This document shows, in pieces, positions 1-9,606 of a stretch of DNA of 64,000 bases. The position numbers and the translations under genes are program-made. This stretch comes from Paraburkholderia megapolitana (lineage in GTDB: Bacteria; Pseudomonadota; Gammaproteobacteria; Burkholderiales; Burkholderiaceae), in contig NZ_CP041743.1 in assembly GCF_007556815.1 (NCBI RefSeq), positions 2,701,001 through 2,765,000 on the forward strand, read 5' to 3'. Each line of letters opens with the position of its first letter. The first letter of the stretch is position 1. The notes under the pieces were generated by a model. The model was not told the origin of the DNA and made no database searches. It saw nothing but the letters and a program-made list of their open reading frames with translations.

Positions 1-2016
1 GCAGCTGCGCGGCCCCTTCCTCCGACGATACTGGCCAACGACCCACCGCTTACGTTGCTGCCCATTCACGGCCTGGGATGGTTCAACCAGCCGGCTCTCG
101 CCGGCAGTCGACCTGCAAGCGGCGGCGACCTCGACTGGGTGCAGGATTTTCGCGAAGACGACCTGAACTGGGACGAGCACGCGTTGCGGATCGCGTTGAG
201 TGACGACGTCGCGGGTCTTGGGTTGACGCTGAGCTATACGCTCGACCCGACTTCCGGTGTGGTCAGCGCATGGGCCGAAATCGAGAATCGCGCCGATACG
301 CCGTTCCGGCTGGACTGGCTGGCCGCGGCCTGCGTTCCGCTTGCGCCTGGCATGGATCAGGTGCTGGGGTTCAGTGGCAGATGGACGCTCGAGTTCCAGG
401 AAAACCGCGAGCCACTCGGTATCGCTACCTGGCGGCGGGACAACCGCCGTGGACGTACCTCGCATGACAGCTTTCCCGGCGTCATCGTGGGCAGCACACT
501 CGCCGACGACGACGGCCCGGTGCTCGGCGCCCACCTGGGCTGGAGCGGCAATCATACGATGCTGATCGAGCCGCTCGCCGACGGCCGGCGACAACTCCAG
601 ATCGGCGAATGGCTCGCGCCCGGCGAAGTCGTGCTCGAGAAAGGCGCACGTTACCGGACGCCTACCGCGTATCTGTCGTTCAGCACGCAGGGGCTCAACG
701 GTCTGAGCGCCGGTTTTCATCGGTTCGTGCGAGAACATGTCCTTGCGTGGCCCGGCGGCACGATGACAGCTCGTCCAGTGCACTTAAACACGTGGGAAGC
801 CGTGTATTGCGAGCACGATCCGGAGGATCTGAAGTCGCTTGCGAGCGCTGCGGCGCAACTCGGCGTCGAGCGCTTCGTCCTCGACGACGGCTGGTTCCAT
901 CGGCGCGACAACGACCGCGCGGCGCTCGGCGACTGGTGGCCCGATGCGCGCAAATATCCGCAAGGACTGGCACCGCTCGTCGATCACGTGCGCGGGCTCG
1001 GCATGCAATTCGGCTTATGGGTCGAACCGGAGATGGTCAATCCGGATAGCGATCTGTATCGCGGGCATCCCGACTGGGCGATGCAACTGGAGGGCCGCCC
1101 GTTGATCACCGGTCGCAATCAGCTCGTTCTCGATCTGGCCAATCCAGCAGTGGCGAACTACCTGTTCGCGACGCTCAGTGTGTTGTTGCGCGAGTATCCG
1201 ATTGCCTATCTGAAGTGGGATATGAATCGCGATCTCGCCTCGGCTGGACACCGCGGTCGAGCTGCGTATCGTCGTCAGACCGAGGCGTACTACCGCTTGC
1301 TGGCGCGCCTGCGTGACCATTTCCCCGCACTCGAGATAGAGAGTTGTGCATCCGGCGGCGGTCGCGCCGATTTCGGCGCGCTGCAGCACACGCATCGCAT
1401 CTGGACTAGCGACTCCAACGACGCGCTGACACGTATCGGCATCCAGCGCGGATTCACGCGCTTCTTCCCGCCCGAGATCATGGGCGCGCACATCGGTCCC
1501 GCCGATTCGCACACGACAGGCCGTCGCCATAGCATGGCGTTTCGCGCGGCGGTGGCGTTACCGGGTCACCTTGGTCTGGAAATGGACGTGCGTCTGCTCG
1601 ACGCCGATGAACGCGCCGAACTGACGCGCTGGATTGCGCTCTTCAAGGAGTGGCGCGGCGTCGCGCATAGCGGCACGCTCCGGCAGGGAGATATCGAACC
1701 GTCGCTGGCGTGGGTGCAGATCGTCGCTCGCGATCTCGGCGCGGCGCTCGTTACGGTTTATCGGCGGTTCGAAAGTGCGAATCGCTATATCGCACCGCTT
1801 CTCGTGCGGGGGCTCGATGCAGAGCGCCGCTATCGCGTGAAGATCCTGCACATGCCCGTGGCACCGCATTTTGCAAAGCCGTCGGGGCTTCTCGCGGCAC
1901 TGGCCGATGAGGGTGTCGTGCTGTCCGGCGCGACGTTGCGCGATCTCGGCTTGCCGGTGCCGCCGCTGCCGCCGGAATCGGCGGTCGTGTTCAGTTGCGT
2001 GGCGGTGGACGATTGA
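1..2016 (+). CDS. Alpha-galactosidase, GH36 family (5' end outside the window)
   Basis: The product should hydrolyse terminal alpha-1,6-galactosides (melibiose, raffinose type) by the retaining mechanism of family GH36. The frame is open to base 1, and the residues before the first in-window start-like codon (TTG at 55) still look like GH36 sequence, so the gene begins upstream; about 671 residues are visible. The nucleophile motif LKWDMNRDL places its Asp codon at 1219-1221. The acid/base region WTSDSNDA places its Asp at 1411-1413, just after the family-typical SCASGGGRADFGAL. No signal peptide is visible because the N-terminus is missing. It ends 73 bp before the convergent MFS gene. Family call is secure; substrate is inferred. 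Confidence 0.9.
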   Translation, partial: AAARPLPPTILANDPPLTLLPIHGLGWFNQPALAGSRPASGGDLDWVQDFREDDLNWDEHALRIALSDDVAGLGLTLSYTLDPTSGVVSAWAEIENRADTPFRLDWLAAACVPLAPGMDQVLGFSGRWTLEFQENREPLGIATWRRDNRRGRTSHDSFPGVIVGSTLADDDGPVLGAHLGWSGNHTMLIEPLADGRRQLQIGEWLAPGEVVLEKGARYRTPTAYLSFSTQGLNGLSAGFHRFVREHVLAWPGGTMTARPVHLNTWEAVYCEHDPEDLKSLASAAAQLGVERFVLDDGWFHRRDNDRAALGDWWPDARKYPQGLAPLVDHVRGLGMQFGLWVEPEMVNPDSDLYRGHPDWAMQLEGRPLITGRNQLVLDLANPAVANYLFATLSVLLREYPIAYLKWDMNRDLASAGHRGRAAYRRQTEAYYRLLARLRDHFPALEIESCASGGGRADFGALQHTHRIWTSDSNDALTRIGIQRGFTRFFPPEIMGAHIGPADSHTTGRRHSMAFRAAVALPGHLGLEMDVRLLDADERAELTRWIALFKEWRGVAHSGTLRQGDIEPSLAWVQIVARDLGAALVTVYRRFESANRYIAPLLVRGLDAERRYRVKILHMPVAPHFAKPSGLLAALADEGVVLSGATLRDLGLPVPPLPPESAVVFSCVAVDD

Positions 2017-2089
2017 GGGATTGTCCGGGAACGGGAAGCGCTGGTTACTCCGGCGCATTCTCGGTCCCTGCGATGTCGCCAGCGTCGCA

Positions 2090-3472
2090 TCACTGCGCTT
2101 GACGCGCACCGGTCGATATCGGTCGCGACGTCGCCCACCACACAAACGCGGCCGCCACCGACAGCACGACGACAATGCCGAGCACTGCGTTCATCGCCGA
2201 CTGGAACACGTGCACGGTCGAGATGAACGTGCCGACAATCGCAACGCCGAGCGCGGAGCCGCTTTGCCTGGCCGAATTCAGCACGGCCGCCGCCACGCCC
2301 GCGCGGCTCTTTTCGACAGTGCCGAGCGCTGGCGACGTGGCGGCCGGCGAAATGAAACCCGATGCCAGGCCGATCGCGAGCAACGGCAACACGGCACGCC
2401 AGTACGGCGAACTGGCCGTCGAAAGCATCATCCCGAGCGCACCCGCCGCATAGAGACCGAACGCGATACACATCGACTGCCGCGCGCCCAGAAGCTTCAC
2501 GAACCGGCTCGACAGCAAGCCGCCGAGCGCCACCATACCGGTCATCGGCAGGAACGCGAGGCCGGTGTCGAGAGCGGAATAGCCGCGCACCTGCTGGTAG
2601 TAGAGGCTGAACGTGAACAGCATGCCGTAGAAGATAAACGCCGATGCCATCGACACGACCGTCGACCCCGAGAACAGCGCATTGCGGAACAACTGCAGCG
2701 GCAGCATCGGATTGCGCGTATGGGTTTCGATGAAAAAGAACGCTGCCCACGCGATGCAACTCGTCGCGATACCGAGGCGTATCGGCACCGATTGCCATCC
2801 CACCACAGGCCCTTCGATCAGCACGCCGATCAACGTGCCTAACGCGACGACAACGGCCACCTGCCCTGCCAGATCGAAATAGCGCGTGCGCGAGGCTGCT
2901 GTTCGATCCACCGAGAGCGTGAGCCACAGCCCCAGTAACCCAATCGGCACGTTTACGAAGAAGATGCCGCGCCAGCCGAACAGATGGATCAACAGCCCAC
3001 CCACGAGCGGCCCCGAAGCCATCGCGACACCACCGCAGCCCATCCAGACGCTGATAGCCGCGGCTCGTTCGGCCGGTACAGGATAGGCATCGTTGATGAG
3101 CGCAAGCGAGCATGGCACGAGCATCGCGCTACCGACGCCCTGCAACGCGCGTGCAAGCGCCAGCGTGGCGAGGTTCGGGGCGAGCCCGCACAGCGCCGAT
3201 GCAAGCGCGAATATCGCGAGCCCGGCAAAGTAGACGTTGCGTGCGCCGAGGCGGTCGCCGAGCGTGCCGCCCGTCATCAGCAGACTCGCAAACGTCAGCG
3301 TGTAGGCGTTGACGATCCATTGCAGACCCGCGACGTCGCTGTGCAGCGTGTGGCGAATTGCCGCAAGCGCGACGTTGACGATGGATGCATCGAGCAGAAC
3401 GACCGTATAGCTGATGCTGGTCGCGGCCAGAACACGCTGTGCAGTGCTGCGGCCGGAAACGAGTTCGGCCAT
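2090..3472 (-). CDS. MFS transporter, DHA2 (EmrB/QacA-like) drug exporter
   Basis: A 460-residue inner-membrane protein with about 14 hydrophobic segments, the size and topology of the DHA2 drug:H+ antiporters. The N-terminal half carries LDASIVNVALAAI and WIVNAYTLTFASLLMTGG, both typical of this subfamily, and the GDRLGAR loop between helices 2 and 3. ATG at 3472 is used; it is followed at once by a hydrophilic lead and helix 1. The gene stands alone on the minus strand, convergent with the alpha-galactosidase. No regulator gene lies next to it, so the exported compound cannot be inferred. Confidence 0.88.
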   Translation of the reverse strand: MAELVSGRSTAQRVLAATSISYTVVLLDASIVNVALAAIRHTLHSDVAGLQWIVNAYTLTFASLLMTGGTLGDRLGARNVYFAGLAIFALASALCGLAPNLATLALARALQGVGSAMLVPCSLALINDAYPVPAERAAAISVWMGCGGVAMASGPLVGGLLIHLFGWRGIFFVNVPIGLLGLWLTLSVDRTAASRTRYFDLAGQVAVVVALGTLIGVLIEGPVVGWQSVPIRLGIATSCIAWAAFFFIETHTRNPMLPLQLFRNALFSGSTVVSMASAFIFYGMLFTFSLYYQQVRGYSALDTGLAFLPMTGMVALGGLLSSRFVKLLGARQSMCIAFGLYAAGALGMMLSTASSPYWRAVLPLLAIGLASGFISPAATSPALGTVEKSRAGVAAAVLNSARQSGSALGVAIVGTFISTVHVFQSAMNAVLGIVVVLSVAAAFVWWATSRPISTGARQAQ

Positions 3473-3647
3473 GCTCAGCGCCCGCTATCGGTGTGTGGGG
3501 TCATGGGGGTATCGCTTGGGCAGGAAGTGGCCCTAGCTTAAGTGTCTTTTTCTTCGGGATGCTTCGACGCGGATCGAAGCATATCGAAGCCCGCCGTTAC
3601 CGGCTCTTTGTGACACCCATTTGAAATCCCCGCTCCAGAAAGCATTT

Positions 3648-3675
3648 CTGACAGAAACATCATCCTGAGATCACG
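3648..3675 (+). promoter_or_regulatory. Putative response-regulator box upstream of DUF4148 genes
   Basis: A 28-bp element with TGAC at its start, TCATC in the middle and ATCA near the end. It matches the element at 10997-11024 at 19 of 28 positions and the one at 6700-6727 at 16 of 28. It lies 74 bp upstream of the first DUF4148 start. The spacing of TGAC, TCATC and TCA resembles binding sites of CusR/CopR/IrlR-type regulators. Counted by eye. Confidence 0.45.
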
Positions 3676-3748
3676 TTGAGGATTCGTCTGAACGCCACAC
3701 TGAAGTCACTCGGAGTCAATCACGGCACCGACCTTAAAGGAGGCTCAA

Positions 3749-4057
3749 ATGAAAGTTCGAAACGTACTTGGGATTGGCCTGCTCGCCGCCTTCCTCTCCC
3801 CCCTGGCTTCCGCAGAAGTGGACCAGCACAAGTCAGCCCCGCACTCCCACGTGCACACCGGCGCTACGGACACGCACAAGAAGGTCAAGCCGAAGCATCA
3901 CGGCAAGACGCGTGCTGAGGTCCGTCAGGAACTGATCGAGGCGCAACGAAATGGTCTCGTGCCGACGAACGACGTGAACTACCCGCCGAACGAACGCACC
4001 ATCGAACGCAACAAGGCGCGCTATGCCGCGTACGAGCGCCACAACGCCGGTAAGTAA
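3749..4057 (+). CDS. Small secreted DUF4148-family protein
   Basis: A 102-residue protein of unknown function. Residues 1-22 form a signal peptide ending ASA, so the protein is probably periplasmic. The mature part has a His/Lys-rich stretch (residues 26-52, including HSHVHTG and KPKHHGK), then TRAEVRQELIEAQRNGLVP, the hallmark of DUF4148. The His-rich stretch could bind metal ions; this is inference. A strong ribosome site (AAAGGAGG) sits 8 bases before the ATG. A second DUF4148 gene follows after 89 bp, so the two probably form an operon, and a putative regulator box lies upstream. Confidence 0.85.
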   Translation: MKVRNVLGIGLLAAFLSPLASAEVDQHKSAPHSHVHTGATDTHKKVKPKHHGKTRAEVRQELIEAQRNGLVPTNDVNYPPNERTIERNKARYAAYERHNAGK

Positions 4058-4146
4058 GCAACGTGGCGCTTGTGAGCGCCTTACTACTCAATCGGGAAGA
4101 TGCGTCAATGGGCGCATGCCTGTCCCACAGATAACTGGAGTCGTAC

Positions 4147-4476
4147 ATGAAATCCATCACCACGCTCATCCTTGCTTCGGCCCTGCTCTTTTCTACTGCG
4201 GCCGTTCAGGCTCAAGGTCTCACACGCGCTGAAGTCAAACAGCAACTCATCGAAGCCCAGGCCAACGGGCTCGGCTACGTGACCGACGCGTCCTATCCGG
4301 CGGTTCATCCGATCTACGAACACCTGGTCAAGGCGCAAGCGGCAAAGAGCAGCTACGGCGGTGTGCCTGCCGGATCGCAGCAAGCTGGAGAGAAGCCGCA
4401 CGGGCTGCCGATGCCGCACGGCAACCCGCACTGCGTCGGACCGGTTAGCTTCTGCAATATCTACTTCGGCTCGTAA
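4147..4476 (+). CDS. Small secreted DUF4148-family protein, second copy
   Basis: A 109-residue protein with a clear signal peptide (residues 1-23, ending VQAQ) and the DUF4148 motif TRAEVKQQLIEAQANGLGYV straight after it. The C-terminal half differs from the upstream paralogue: it has a Gly/Pro/His segment and two cysteines near the end (PHCVGPVSFCNIYFGS), which could form a disulfide. A CTGGAG ribosome site precedes the ATG. The function of DUF4148 proteins is not known; they are numerous in Burkholderiaceae and often respond to stress or metals. The gene runs convergently into the sensor kinase. Confidence 0.83.
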   Translation: MKSITTLILASALLFSTAAVQAQGLTRAEVKQQLIEAQANGLGYVTDASYPAVHPIYEHLVKAQAAKSSYGGVPAGSQQAGEKPHGLPMPHGNPHCVGPVSFCNIYFGS

Positions 4477-4510
4477 ATGCAGCTTGACTGGCACGGCGAC
4501 GAAAGCGAAA

Positions 4511-4546
4511 GCCGGATGATGCATGTAGTTGCCGCACTCATCCGGC
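4511..4546. other. Inverted repeat between convergent genes
   Basis: A perfect 9-bp stem (GCCGGATGA at 4511-4519, TCATCCGGC at 4538-4546) with an 18-base loop, between the DUF4148 gene and the convergent sensor kinase. There is no T-run, so it is not a classical terminator, but its position suits a shared end-of-transcript structure. Confidence 0.4.
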
Positions 4547-4591
4547 GCTGTGAGATTTCGCTAGCTGTGCCGTTTCTCTTGCCGGCTGGAT

Positions 4592-5980
4592 CTAAGGCCG
4601 CTTGAAACTCAGCACGAACGCCGTGCGCACACCAGGCTCGCTTGTCACCGAGCACTCGCCATCGTGTTCGTCCATGATTGAACTGACGATCGCCAGTCCG
4701 AGCCCCGAACCCAACGCCGATTCATGGCGCGCCGGATCGACCCGGTAAAAGCGATCGAAAATACGCCCGAGATGCTCGGCGCCGATACCCGGCCCAGTAT
4801 CGACAACGGCGACTTCCGATACCGCGTCGCGCTCCGTACACTGCACGAGGATTTCGCTGCCCATCGGCGCATGCGCGAGCGCATTCGATATCAGGTTGCT
4901 CAACGCGCGCTGCACGAGCAACTGGTTCCCGTCGATCTGCGCTTTCCCCGTTACGCGAATAGCGACACCCTTCTCGCTGGCAAGCGTCTCGTAGTATCCA
5001 GCAACCCGCGCTGCTTCCTCATGCGTATCTATCCGCACGAAGTTCACGCGATCCGCGCGATTTTCGGATCGCGCGAGGAACAGCATGTCATCGATCATCC
5101 TTGACAGGCGTTGCGTTTCATCAATGCCCGATTCGATCACGGTGCGGTACTCGTGTGATTCCCGTGGTCTCGACAAAGCCACCTGAGACTCGGCGAGCAG
5201 GTTGGTTAGCGGCGTTCGCATGTCGTGAGCGAGATCGGAGGAAAAGCGCGACAGGCGCGCGAAGGAATCGTCGAGGCGCTGCAGCATCCGGTTGAATGCC
5301 TGGTTCAGTGCGAGCATCTCATCGGCCATGAGAATGTCCGGCAACGGTTGTATCAACTTGCTGCACGACACCTGATCGGCGCGCGCCGCGAGCAACTTCA
5401 GCGGCCGTAGACCAAACTTCGCAAGTGCATACGCGATCAGCGCGGAAGCAATCGCACCAAGCAGGGTGACCAGCATGACGTTGATCGAATAGGTACGAAG
5501 CAAGGCCGCCTGACGGCTACCGTCGTACTGAACCACCACACGAACGGCGCGACCCTCCGAACCCACCAGCGGCACCGACTCGCTGACGTAGCGGAACACG
5601 CCGTAGGTTCGATCGACAGCTCGCGGACGATCGCGGCCCGAATCGACGAGGATGCCCTCACGCAGCCTGAAGCGCGCAGTGCGCACGAGTTCGCGCCCGT
5701 CCGCGGCATAGATCGCCATTTCGATGTTGTCGTGCGCATGGAATGGATCGAACCACGCGGGACCATGACTCGCAACAGACTCTTCGCTGTGCTCCGTGAC
5801 GAGGTGCGAACGCGTCGCGGACAACGTCATATAGATCTGCTGTGCAGCGTCGGCGGTGATGTTCTGCTTGAGCGCCGCGTACAGACACAACCCGTTGAAG
5901 GCGAGCAGGATCGAGCTCGCGAGCGCGAACAGGATGGCCAGTCGAACGCTCAGCGTACGTGGCAGAAACCAGTAGGTCAT
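4592..5980 (-). CDS. Heavy-metal-type sensor histidine kinase (IrlS/CusS-like)
   Basis: A 462-residue inner-membrane kinase that should phosphorylate the response regulator encoded just upstream. Order of parts: a first membrane helix (about residues 12-34), a periplasmic sensor loop, a second helix ([20 protein letters not shown]), a HAMP segment, a HisKA H-box with the phospho-acceptor in [16 protein letters not shown], an N-box ([11 protein letters not shown]), and G-boxes ([15 protein letters not shown]). The start at 5980 ([13 protein letters not shown]) lies 5 bp after the regulator stop. A longer open frame runs back to 6187 inside the regulator gene, but its residues do not look like kinase sequence. 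The ligand is not evident from the sequence. Confidence 0.88.
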   Translation of the reverse strand: MTYWFLPRTLSVRLAILFALASSILLAFNGLCLYAALKQNITADAAQQIYMTLSATRSHLVTEHSEESVASHGPAWFDPFHAHDNIEMAIYAADGRELVRTARFRLREGILVDSGRDRPRAVDRTYGVFRYVSESVPLVGSEGRAVRVVVQYDGSRQAALLRTYSINVMLVTLLGAIASALIAYALAKFGLRPLKLLAARADQVSCSKLIQPLPDILMADEMLALNQAFNRMLQRLDDSFARLSRFSSDLAHDMRTPLTNLLAESQVALSRPRESHEYRTVIESGIDETQRLSRMIDDMLFLARSENRADRVNFVRIDTHEEAARVAGYYETLASEKGVAIRVTGKAQIDGNQLLVQRALSNLISNALAHAPMGSEILVQCTERDAVSEVAVVDTGPGIGAEHLGRIFDRFYRVDPARHESALGSGLGLAIVSSIMDEHDGECSVTSEPGVRTAFVLSFKRP

Positions 5981-5985
5981 CCGTT

Positions 5986-6657
5986 TCACTCGCGACACTC
6001 CAGCACATATCCCATGCCGCGCACCGTGTGGATCAGCTTGGTCGGATACAGATCGTCGATCTTCGCCCGGACCCGTCTCACGGCGGAATCGACGACGTTG
6101 GTGTCGCTGCTGAAGTTGATGTCCCAGACCTGCGACGCGATGGTCGAGCGCGGCAGTACCTCGCCTTCGCGCCGCATGAGCAACCACAGCAGCGTGAATT
6201 CCTTCGCGGTAAGAAGAATCGTATCGCCCTGGCGTGTCGCCTTACGACGCGTGATATCGAGTTCAAGATCGGCCACCTGCAGAACCGACGGATCGCGGCC
6301 CTTCCCTCTGCGCAGGATCGTGCGAATGCGCGCGAGCAGTTCGACGAAATCGAAGGGCTTCACGACGTAATCGTCGGCGCCCATCTCGAGACCTTTAACC
6401 TTGTCGCTGGTGTCGCCGCGGGCCGTGAGCAACAGCACCGGCGTCATGTGTGTGCGTCTTAACGCGGACAGCACCGACCATCCATCGAGACCCGGGAGCA
6501 TGACGTCGAGCACGACGAGGTCATAAGCCTCGGTGCTCGCCTGGTGCAGGCCGGTCACGCCGTCGTGCACCCAGTCCGTCACAAAACCCGCTTCATTCAG
6601 GCCTTTTTGCAGATACGCCCCTGTTTTAACCTCGTCTTCAACGATCAGAATTCGCAT
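5986..6657 (-). CDS. OmpR/PhoB-family response regulator (IrlR/CusR-like)
   Basis: A 223-residue DNA-binding regulator, normal for the CusR/IrlR group. The receiver domain starts [13 protein letters not shown] (acidic pocket E7-D8) with phospho-acceptor D51 in [12 protein letters not shown], then K in VKPFDF. A winged-helix output domain follows with [23 protein letters not shown] and RVRAKIDD. The start at 6657 fits the receiver fold; an upstream in-frame start at 6699 would add 14 residues without family resemblance. It is co-transcribed with the kinase and divergent from the carbonic anhydrase gene. A 28-bp box starting 43 bp upstream suggests autoregulation. Confidence 0.9.
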   Translation of the reverse strand: MRILIVEDEVKTGAYLQKGLNEAGFVTDWVHDGVTGLHQASTEAYDLVVLDVMLPGLDGWSVLSALRRTHMTPVLLLTARGDTSDKVKGLEMGADDYVVKPFDFVELLARIRTILRRGKGRDPSVLQVADLELDITRRKATRQGDTILLTAKEFTLLWLLMRREGEVLPRSTIASQVWDINFSSDTNVVDSAVRRVRAKIDDLYPTKLIHTVRGMGYVLECRE

Positions 6658-6699
6658 TTCTATTTTTTCCATTGCAGGTATTGCACAGCGCGTTAGCAC

Positions 6700-6727
6700 A
6701 TGACGAATTTCTCATCTGGCGGTCATG
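6700..6727. promoter_or_regulatory. Putative response-regulator box, regulator/carbonic-anhydrase spacer
   Basis: A 28-bp element: ATGAC, then TCATCTGGCG, then TCATG on the plus strand. It matches the element at 10997-11024 at 21 of 28 positions, including the 10-bp core. It lies 43 bp upstream of the regulator start and about 205 bp upstream of the carbonic anhydrase start, so it could serve either gene. Confidence 0.5.
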
Positions 6728-6932
6728 CACGCGCACTGGGTCATCGCTAGATTAGGTCACTGAAGTCTCGATGTATGCGCCTTCGCTAGCGGATACATCG
6801 TCTCGATTCAGGCCTGTTGATCCGCCGGCAAGCGGAGCGATGAAGGCAAATTGTAATAAAAGTCCACTGCAACAGACATCCATCCGACCGTGTAGTTCCG
6901 CGCAAGCGGACAACACATCACTGGAGCACCCA

Positions 6933-7601
6933 ATGAACCGCACGAAACGCATGCTGCTGGAAAACATTGCATGGGCCACCGAATCGGCGCACGGCGATCC
7001 GGCATTTTTCGAGGGTCTGGCACTCGGCCAGAGTCCCAAAGCACTCTGGATCGGCTGTTCGGATAGCCGCGTGCCTGCAGAGATCGTCACAAATTGCTCG
7101 CCCGGCGATCTATTCGTTCACCGCAACATCGCGAACCTGTTTTCGCCTACCGACGACAACGCCATGAGCGTGCTTGAGTACGCAGTCAAGGTCCTGAAGG
7201 TGCCGGACATCATCGTCTGCGGGCACTATGGCTGCGGCGGCGTCAAGGCTGCGCTGCTACCCGTGCCGTCGGATCTGCCGCATGTCGCGAGGCGTATTGC
7301 GCCGTTGTGCTCGCTTGCCCACACGCACGACGAGGAACTGGAGGAGCTCGCGGGTATCGACGAGCGGGTCAACCGTCTGGCGGAACTCAACGTGATGGCG
7401 CAGGTCCGCGCGATCCGCGCCACTTCGATCGTGCGCGACGCCGATCATGCACCGCGCGTGCACGGCTGGATTTTCGGGCTGCACGACGGCCGTATCAAAG
7501 TGCTGATGTCCGGAGATCCTCATCTGCCGCACGGTGCGACAAGTAGCCGCATGGTGTCGGTACGCGAGTATCTGCATGCGGTGGAGACGATGGCTCGTTG
7601 A
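6933..7601 (+). CDS. can: Beta-class carbonic anhydrase, cytosolic
   Basis: The 222-residue enzyme interconverts CO2 and bicarbonate. The beta-class zinc ligands are all present: C42 and D44 in WIGCSDSRVP, H98 and C101 in VCGHYGCGG, with R46 to hold D44. Length matches E. coli Can (about 220). The ATG at 6933 has a GGAG ribosome site and gives the family N-terminus; a longer open frame from 6771 adds 54 unlike residues. No signal peptide, so it acts in the cytosol. A SulP transporter follows after 75 bp, suggesting a bicarbonate supply unit. The symbol rests on family resemblance. Confidence 0.93.
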   Translation: MNRTKRMLLENIAWATESAHGDPAFFEGLALGQSPKALWIGCSDSRVPAEIVTNCSPGDLFVHRNIANLFSPTDDNAMSVLEYAVKVLKVPDIIVCGHYGCGGVKAALLPVPSDLPHVARRIAPLCSLAHTHDEELEELAGIDERVNRLAELNVMAQVRAIRATSIVRDADHAPRVHGWIFGLHDGRIKVLMSGDPHLPHGATSSRMVSVREYLHAVETMAR

Positions 7602-7676
7602 TAGCGCGATGTTCCAGTCGCGTGCCTGACATCGACCTTTTATCTCTCACAAAGAAACTTCTGGAATTCAAACCCT

Positions 7677-9236
7677 ATGACCCTACGCGAACAGTTTGCA
7701 TCGTTTCCACGCGACATGTTTGCCGGCACCGTCGTCTTTCTCGTTGCATTACCGCTGTGTCTCGGCATTGCCAACGCGTCGGGCGTCGAGCCGTTCGCCG
7801 GTCTGCTGGCCGGCATTATCGGCGGGCTCGTTGTCGCGCTGCTTAGCGGTTCGCATCTGAGCGTCAGCGGCCCGGCCGCCGGGCTCGTGGTGATCGTCGT
7901 CGACGGAATCGCAAGGCTCGGCAGTTTCTCTTCGTTCCTGATGGCGGTACTGCTCGCGGGCGCCATTCAGTTCGGCTTCGGGATGCTCAAGACCGGGCGT
8001 TTCGCCGCCTATGTGCCTTCGTCGGTCATCAAGGGCATGCTGGCCGCAATCGGTCTGCTGCTGATCATCAAGCAGCTACCGCTCGCGGCCGGGCTTGCCA
8101 ACGGCAATGCAGACGCACTGAATGCAGCAGCCGGCACCATCGACACTCCGTTCGGCGCGCTCTCGCTGTCTGCCTGCGCGGTGGCGTTGCTGTCGATAGC
8201 GATCCTCGCCAGCTGGGACACCAAAAGCATGCGACGCTTCGCGCTGGTGCGTGCCGTGCCTGCGCCGCTTGCGGTTGTCGCACTCGGCATTGGAGTGACG
8301 TTGTTGCTGGACGTCGCTGCACCCGGCCTTGCGCCGCCAGCCGAGTATCGCGTGTCGTTGCCTTCGCTGGCTTCGTTTGCGGCACTGGAACAGGCGTTCA
8401 ACTGGCCCGCGCTCTCGCAATTGATGAACCCCGATGTGTGGCGCCTCGCAGTCACCATCGCGATCGTCGCGAGTCTGGAAACGTTGCTTAGTCTCGAGGC
8501 GGTCGAACAGATCGATCCAAAGAAGCGCGCTGCGCAGCCCGACCGTGAGCTGAAAGCGCAAGGTATCGGCAACATGGTGGCAGGCGTACTGGGTGCACTG
8601 CCGATCACTTCCGTGATCGTGCGCAGTTCGGCCAATGTTCACGCGGGGGCGCAGAGCCGCTGGTCGGCGTTCGTGCACGGGGTGCTGCTGCTCGTCAGCG
8701 TGTTCGCGTTGACTGCCGTGATCAACCTGATTCCGCTCGCCTGTCTCGCCGCGATCCTGATCTTCACGGGGTTGAAGCTCGCCAAACCGTCGATGTTCGC
8801 GGATGTCGCAAAGCAAGGTAGTGCGCGTTTCGTGCCGTTTATCGTGACGATCGTAGGCGTGCTGCTGACCGACCTGCTGATCGGTATCGTGCTCGGCATT
8901 GTCTGCAGCATCATCCTCGCGGTTCGAGCGCACATGCAACGACCGATCACGATGGCGCGACACGACGATCACTTCCTGCTGTCTTTCCGCAAGGACGTGT
9001 CGTTTCTCGCGAAGGTGAGCCTGAAGGCGCATCTGAAGTCGGTTCCCGATCACGCGACCGTCGTTGTGGATGGTAGTCGTGCCGACTTTATCGATCCGGA
9101 CGTGCGGGAGTTGATCGATGAGTTCGTGCGCGAGGCGCCTGCGCGCGGTATTCATGTCGAATGCCGGCAGCTTGAGCCCATAGTTCAGGAAGCCGCGCCG
9201 TATACCGGGTTCCGGATGTTTCAGCGCAGCCGGTAA
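7677..9236 (+). CDS. SulP-family anion (probably bicarbonate) transporter with STAS domain
   Basis: A 519-residue inner-membrane protein with many hydrophobic segments from residue 12 to about 415 and the SulP signature near the N-terminus (LVALPLCLGIANASG, SVSGPAAGL). The sequence LLSLEAVEQIDPKKRAAQPDRELKAQGIGNMVAGVLGALP, read in parts, is typical of helix 8 and the following loop. A shorter-than-usual STAS domain closes the protein (VVVDGSRADFIDPDVRELIDEF). SulP proteins move sulfate, bicarbonate or dicarboxylates. Pairing with carbonic anhydrase points to bicarbonate; that is inference. It is likely co-transcribed with the upstream gene, and two hairpins follow the stop. Confidence 0.9.
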   Translation: MTLREQFASFPRDMFAGTVVFLVALPLCLGIANASGVEPFAGLLAGIIGGLVVALLSGSHLSVSGPAAGLVVIVVDGIARLGSFSSFLMAVLLAGAIQFGFGMLKTGRFAAYVPSSVIKGMLAAIGLLLIIKQLPLAAGLANGNADALNAAAGTIDTPFGALSLSACAVALLSIAILASWDTKSMRRFALVRAVPAPLAVVALGIGVTLLLDVAAPGLAPPAEYRVSLPSLASFAALEQAFNWPALSQLMNPDVWRLAVTIAIVASLETLLSLEAVEQIDPKKRAAQPDRELKAQGIGNMVAGVLGALPITSVIVRSSANVHAGAQSRWSAFVHGVLLLVSVFALTAVINLIPLACLAAILIFTGLKLAKPSMFADVAKQGSARFVPFIVTIVGVLLTDLLIGIVLGIVCSIILAVRAHMQRPITMARHDDHFLLSFRKDVSFLAKVSLKAHLKSVPDHATVVVDGSRADFIDPDVRELIDEFVREAPARGIHVECRQLEPIVQEAAPYTGFRMFQRSR

Positions 9237-9542
9237 GCTGGGAAATTCACTGTCACGTGTTGTACGTGGCAGTGCGTCAGTGTAGTGAATTCGTCTACGC
9301 CGCTTGGTGCCGTTCCGGTCAAGCGGCGTGTCTCATGTGGTCTGTGGATCTTCCCCGTCCGTCGTCATACGTCACCGCATCTCTTGCACGCCCTCAATGC
9401 TTCGAGTGGCTGTGAAGCGAATTCCTGTTAGCTTCGCTTTGCAAAGAGACGTTCGATTTCTTAGTCTCGTATCCACGCATCCACGCATCCACGCTCGTTC
9501 GTACCAGCTCGTCACCCTTCCACCTGCTACTCAGGCTTCCGA
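9237..9542. other. Intergenic region with two hairpins after the SulP gene
   Basis: A 10-bp stem (9249-9258 with 9264-9273, one G-T wobble) and a perfect 10-bp stem (9297-9306 with 9320-9329). Neither has a T-run, so they are possible RNA-end or processing structures rather than classical terminators. A short imperfect tandem of an 8-base unit (CCACGCAT) lies near 9477-9495. I see no convincing gene here. Confidence 0.5.
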
Positions 9543-9576
9543 CAAAAAGAGGGAGGCGCCCTCGCGGGCGCCTCCC
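9543..9576 (-). terminator. Rho-independent terminator of the porin gene
   Basis: A perfect 11-bp GC-rich stem (9551-9561 with 9566-9576) with a 4-base loop. On the minus strand it is followed by TCTTTTTG, the expected U-tract. It lies about 30 bp after the porin stop codon. Confidence 0.9.
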
Positions 9577-9606
9577 TCGTCCATCAGCCTGGTGTAGCTC
9601 TACGCG

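Noticed and set aside
5981..6187. Upstream extension of the sensor kinase into the response regulator gene
   Set aside because: The extra 69 residues are the regulator gene read in another frame; the start at 5980 gives the normal kinase N-terminus.
9477..9495. Short tandem of an 8-base unit, considered as a CRISPR-like or iteron array
   Set aside because: Only two to three imperfect copies with no spacers; no cas or replication gene nearby. No CRISPR array seen elsewhere in the window.
9304..9597. 97-codon open frame in the SulP/porin spacer
   Set aside because: No ribosome site or family resemblance, and it runs through the porin terminator.
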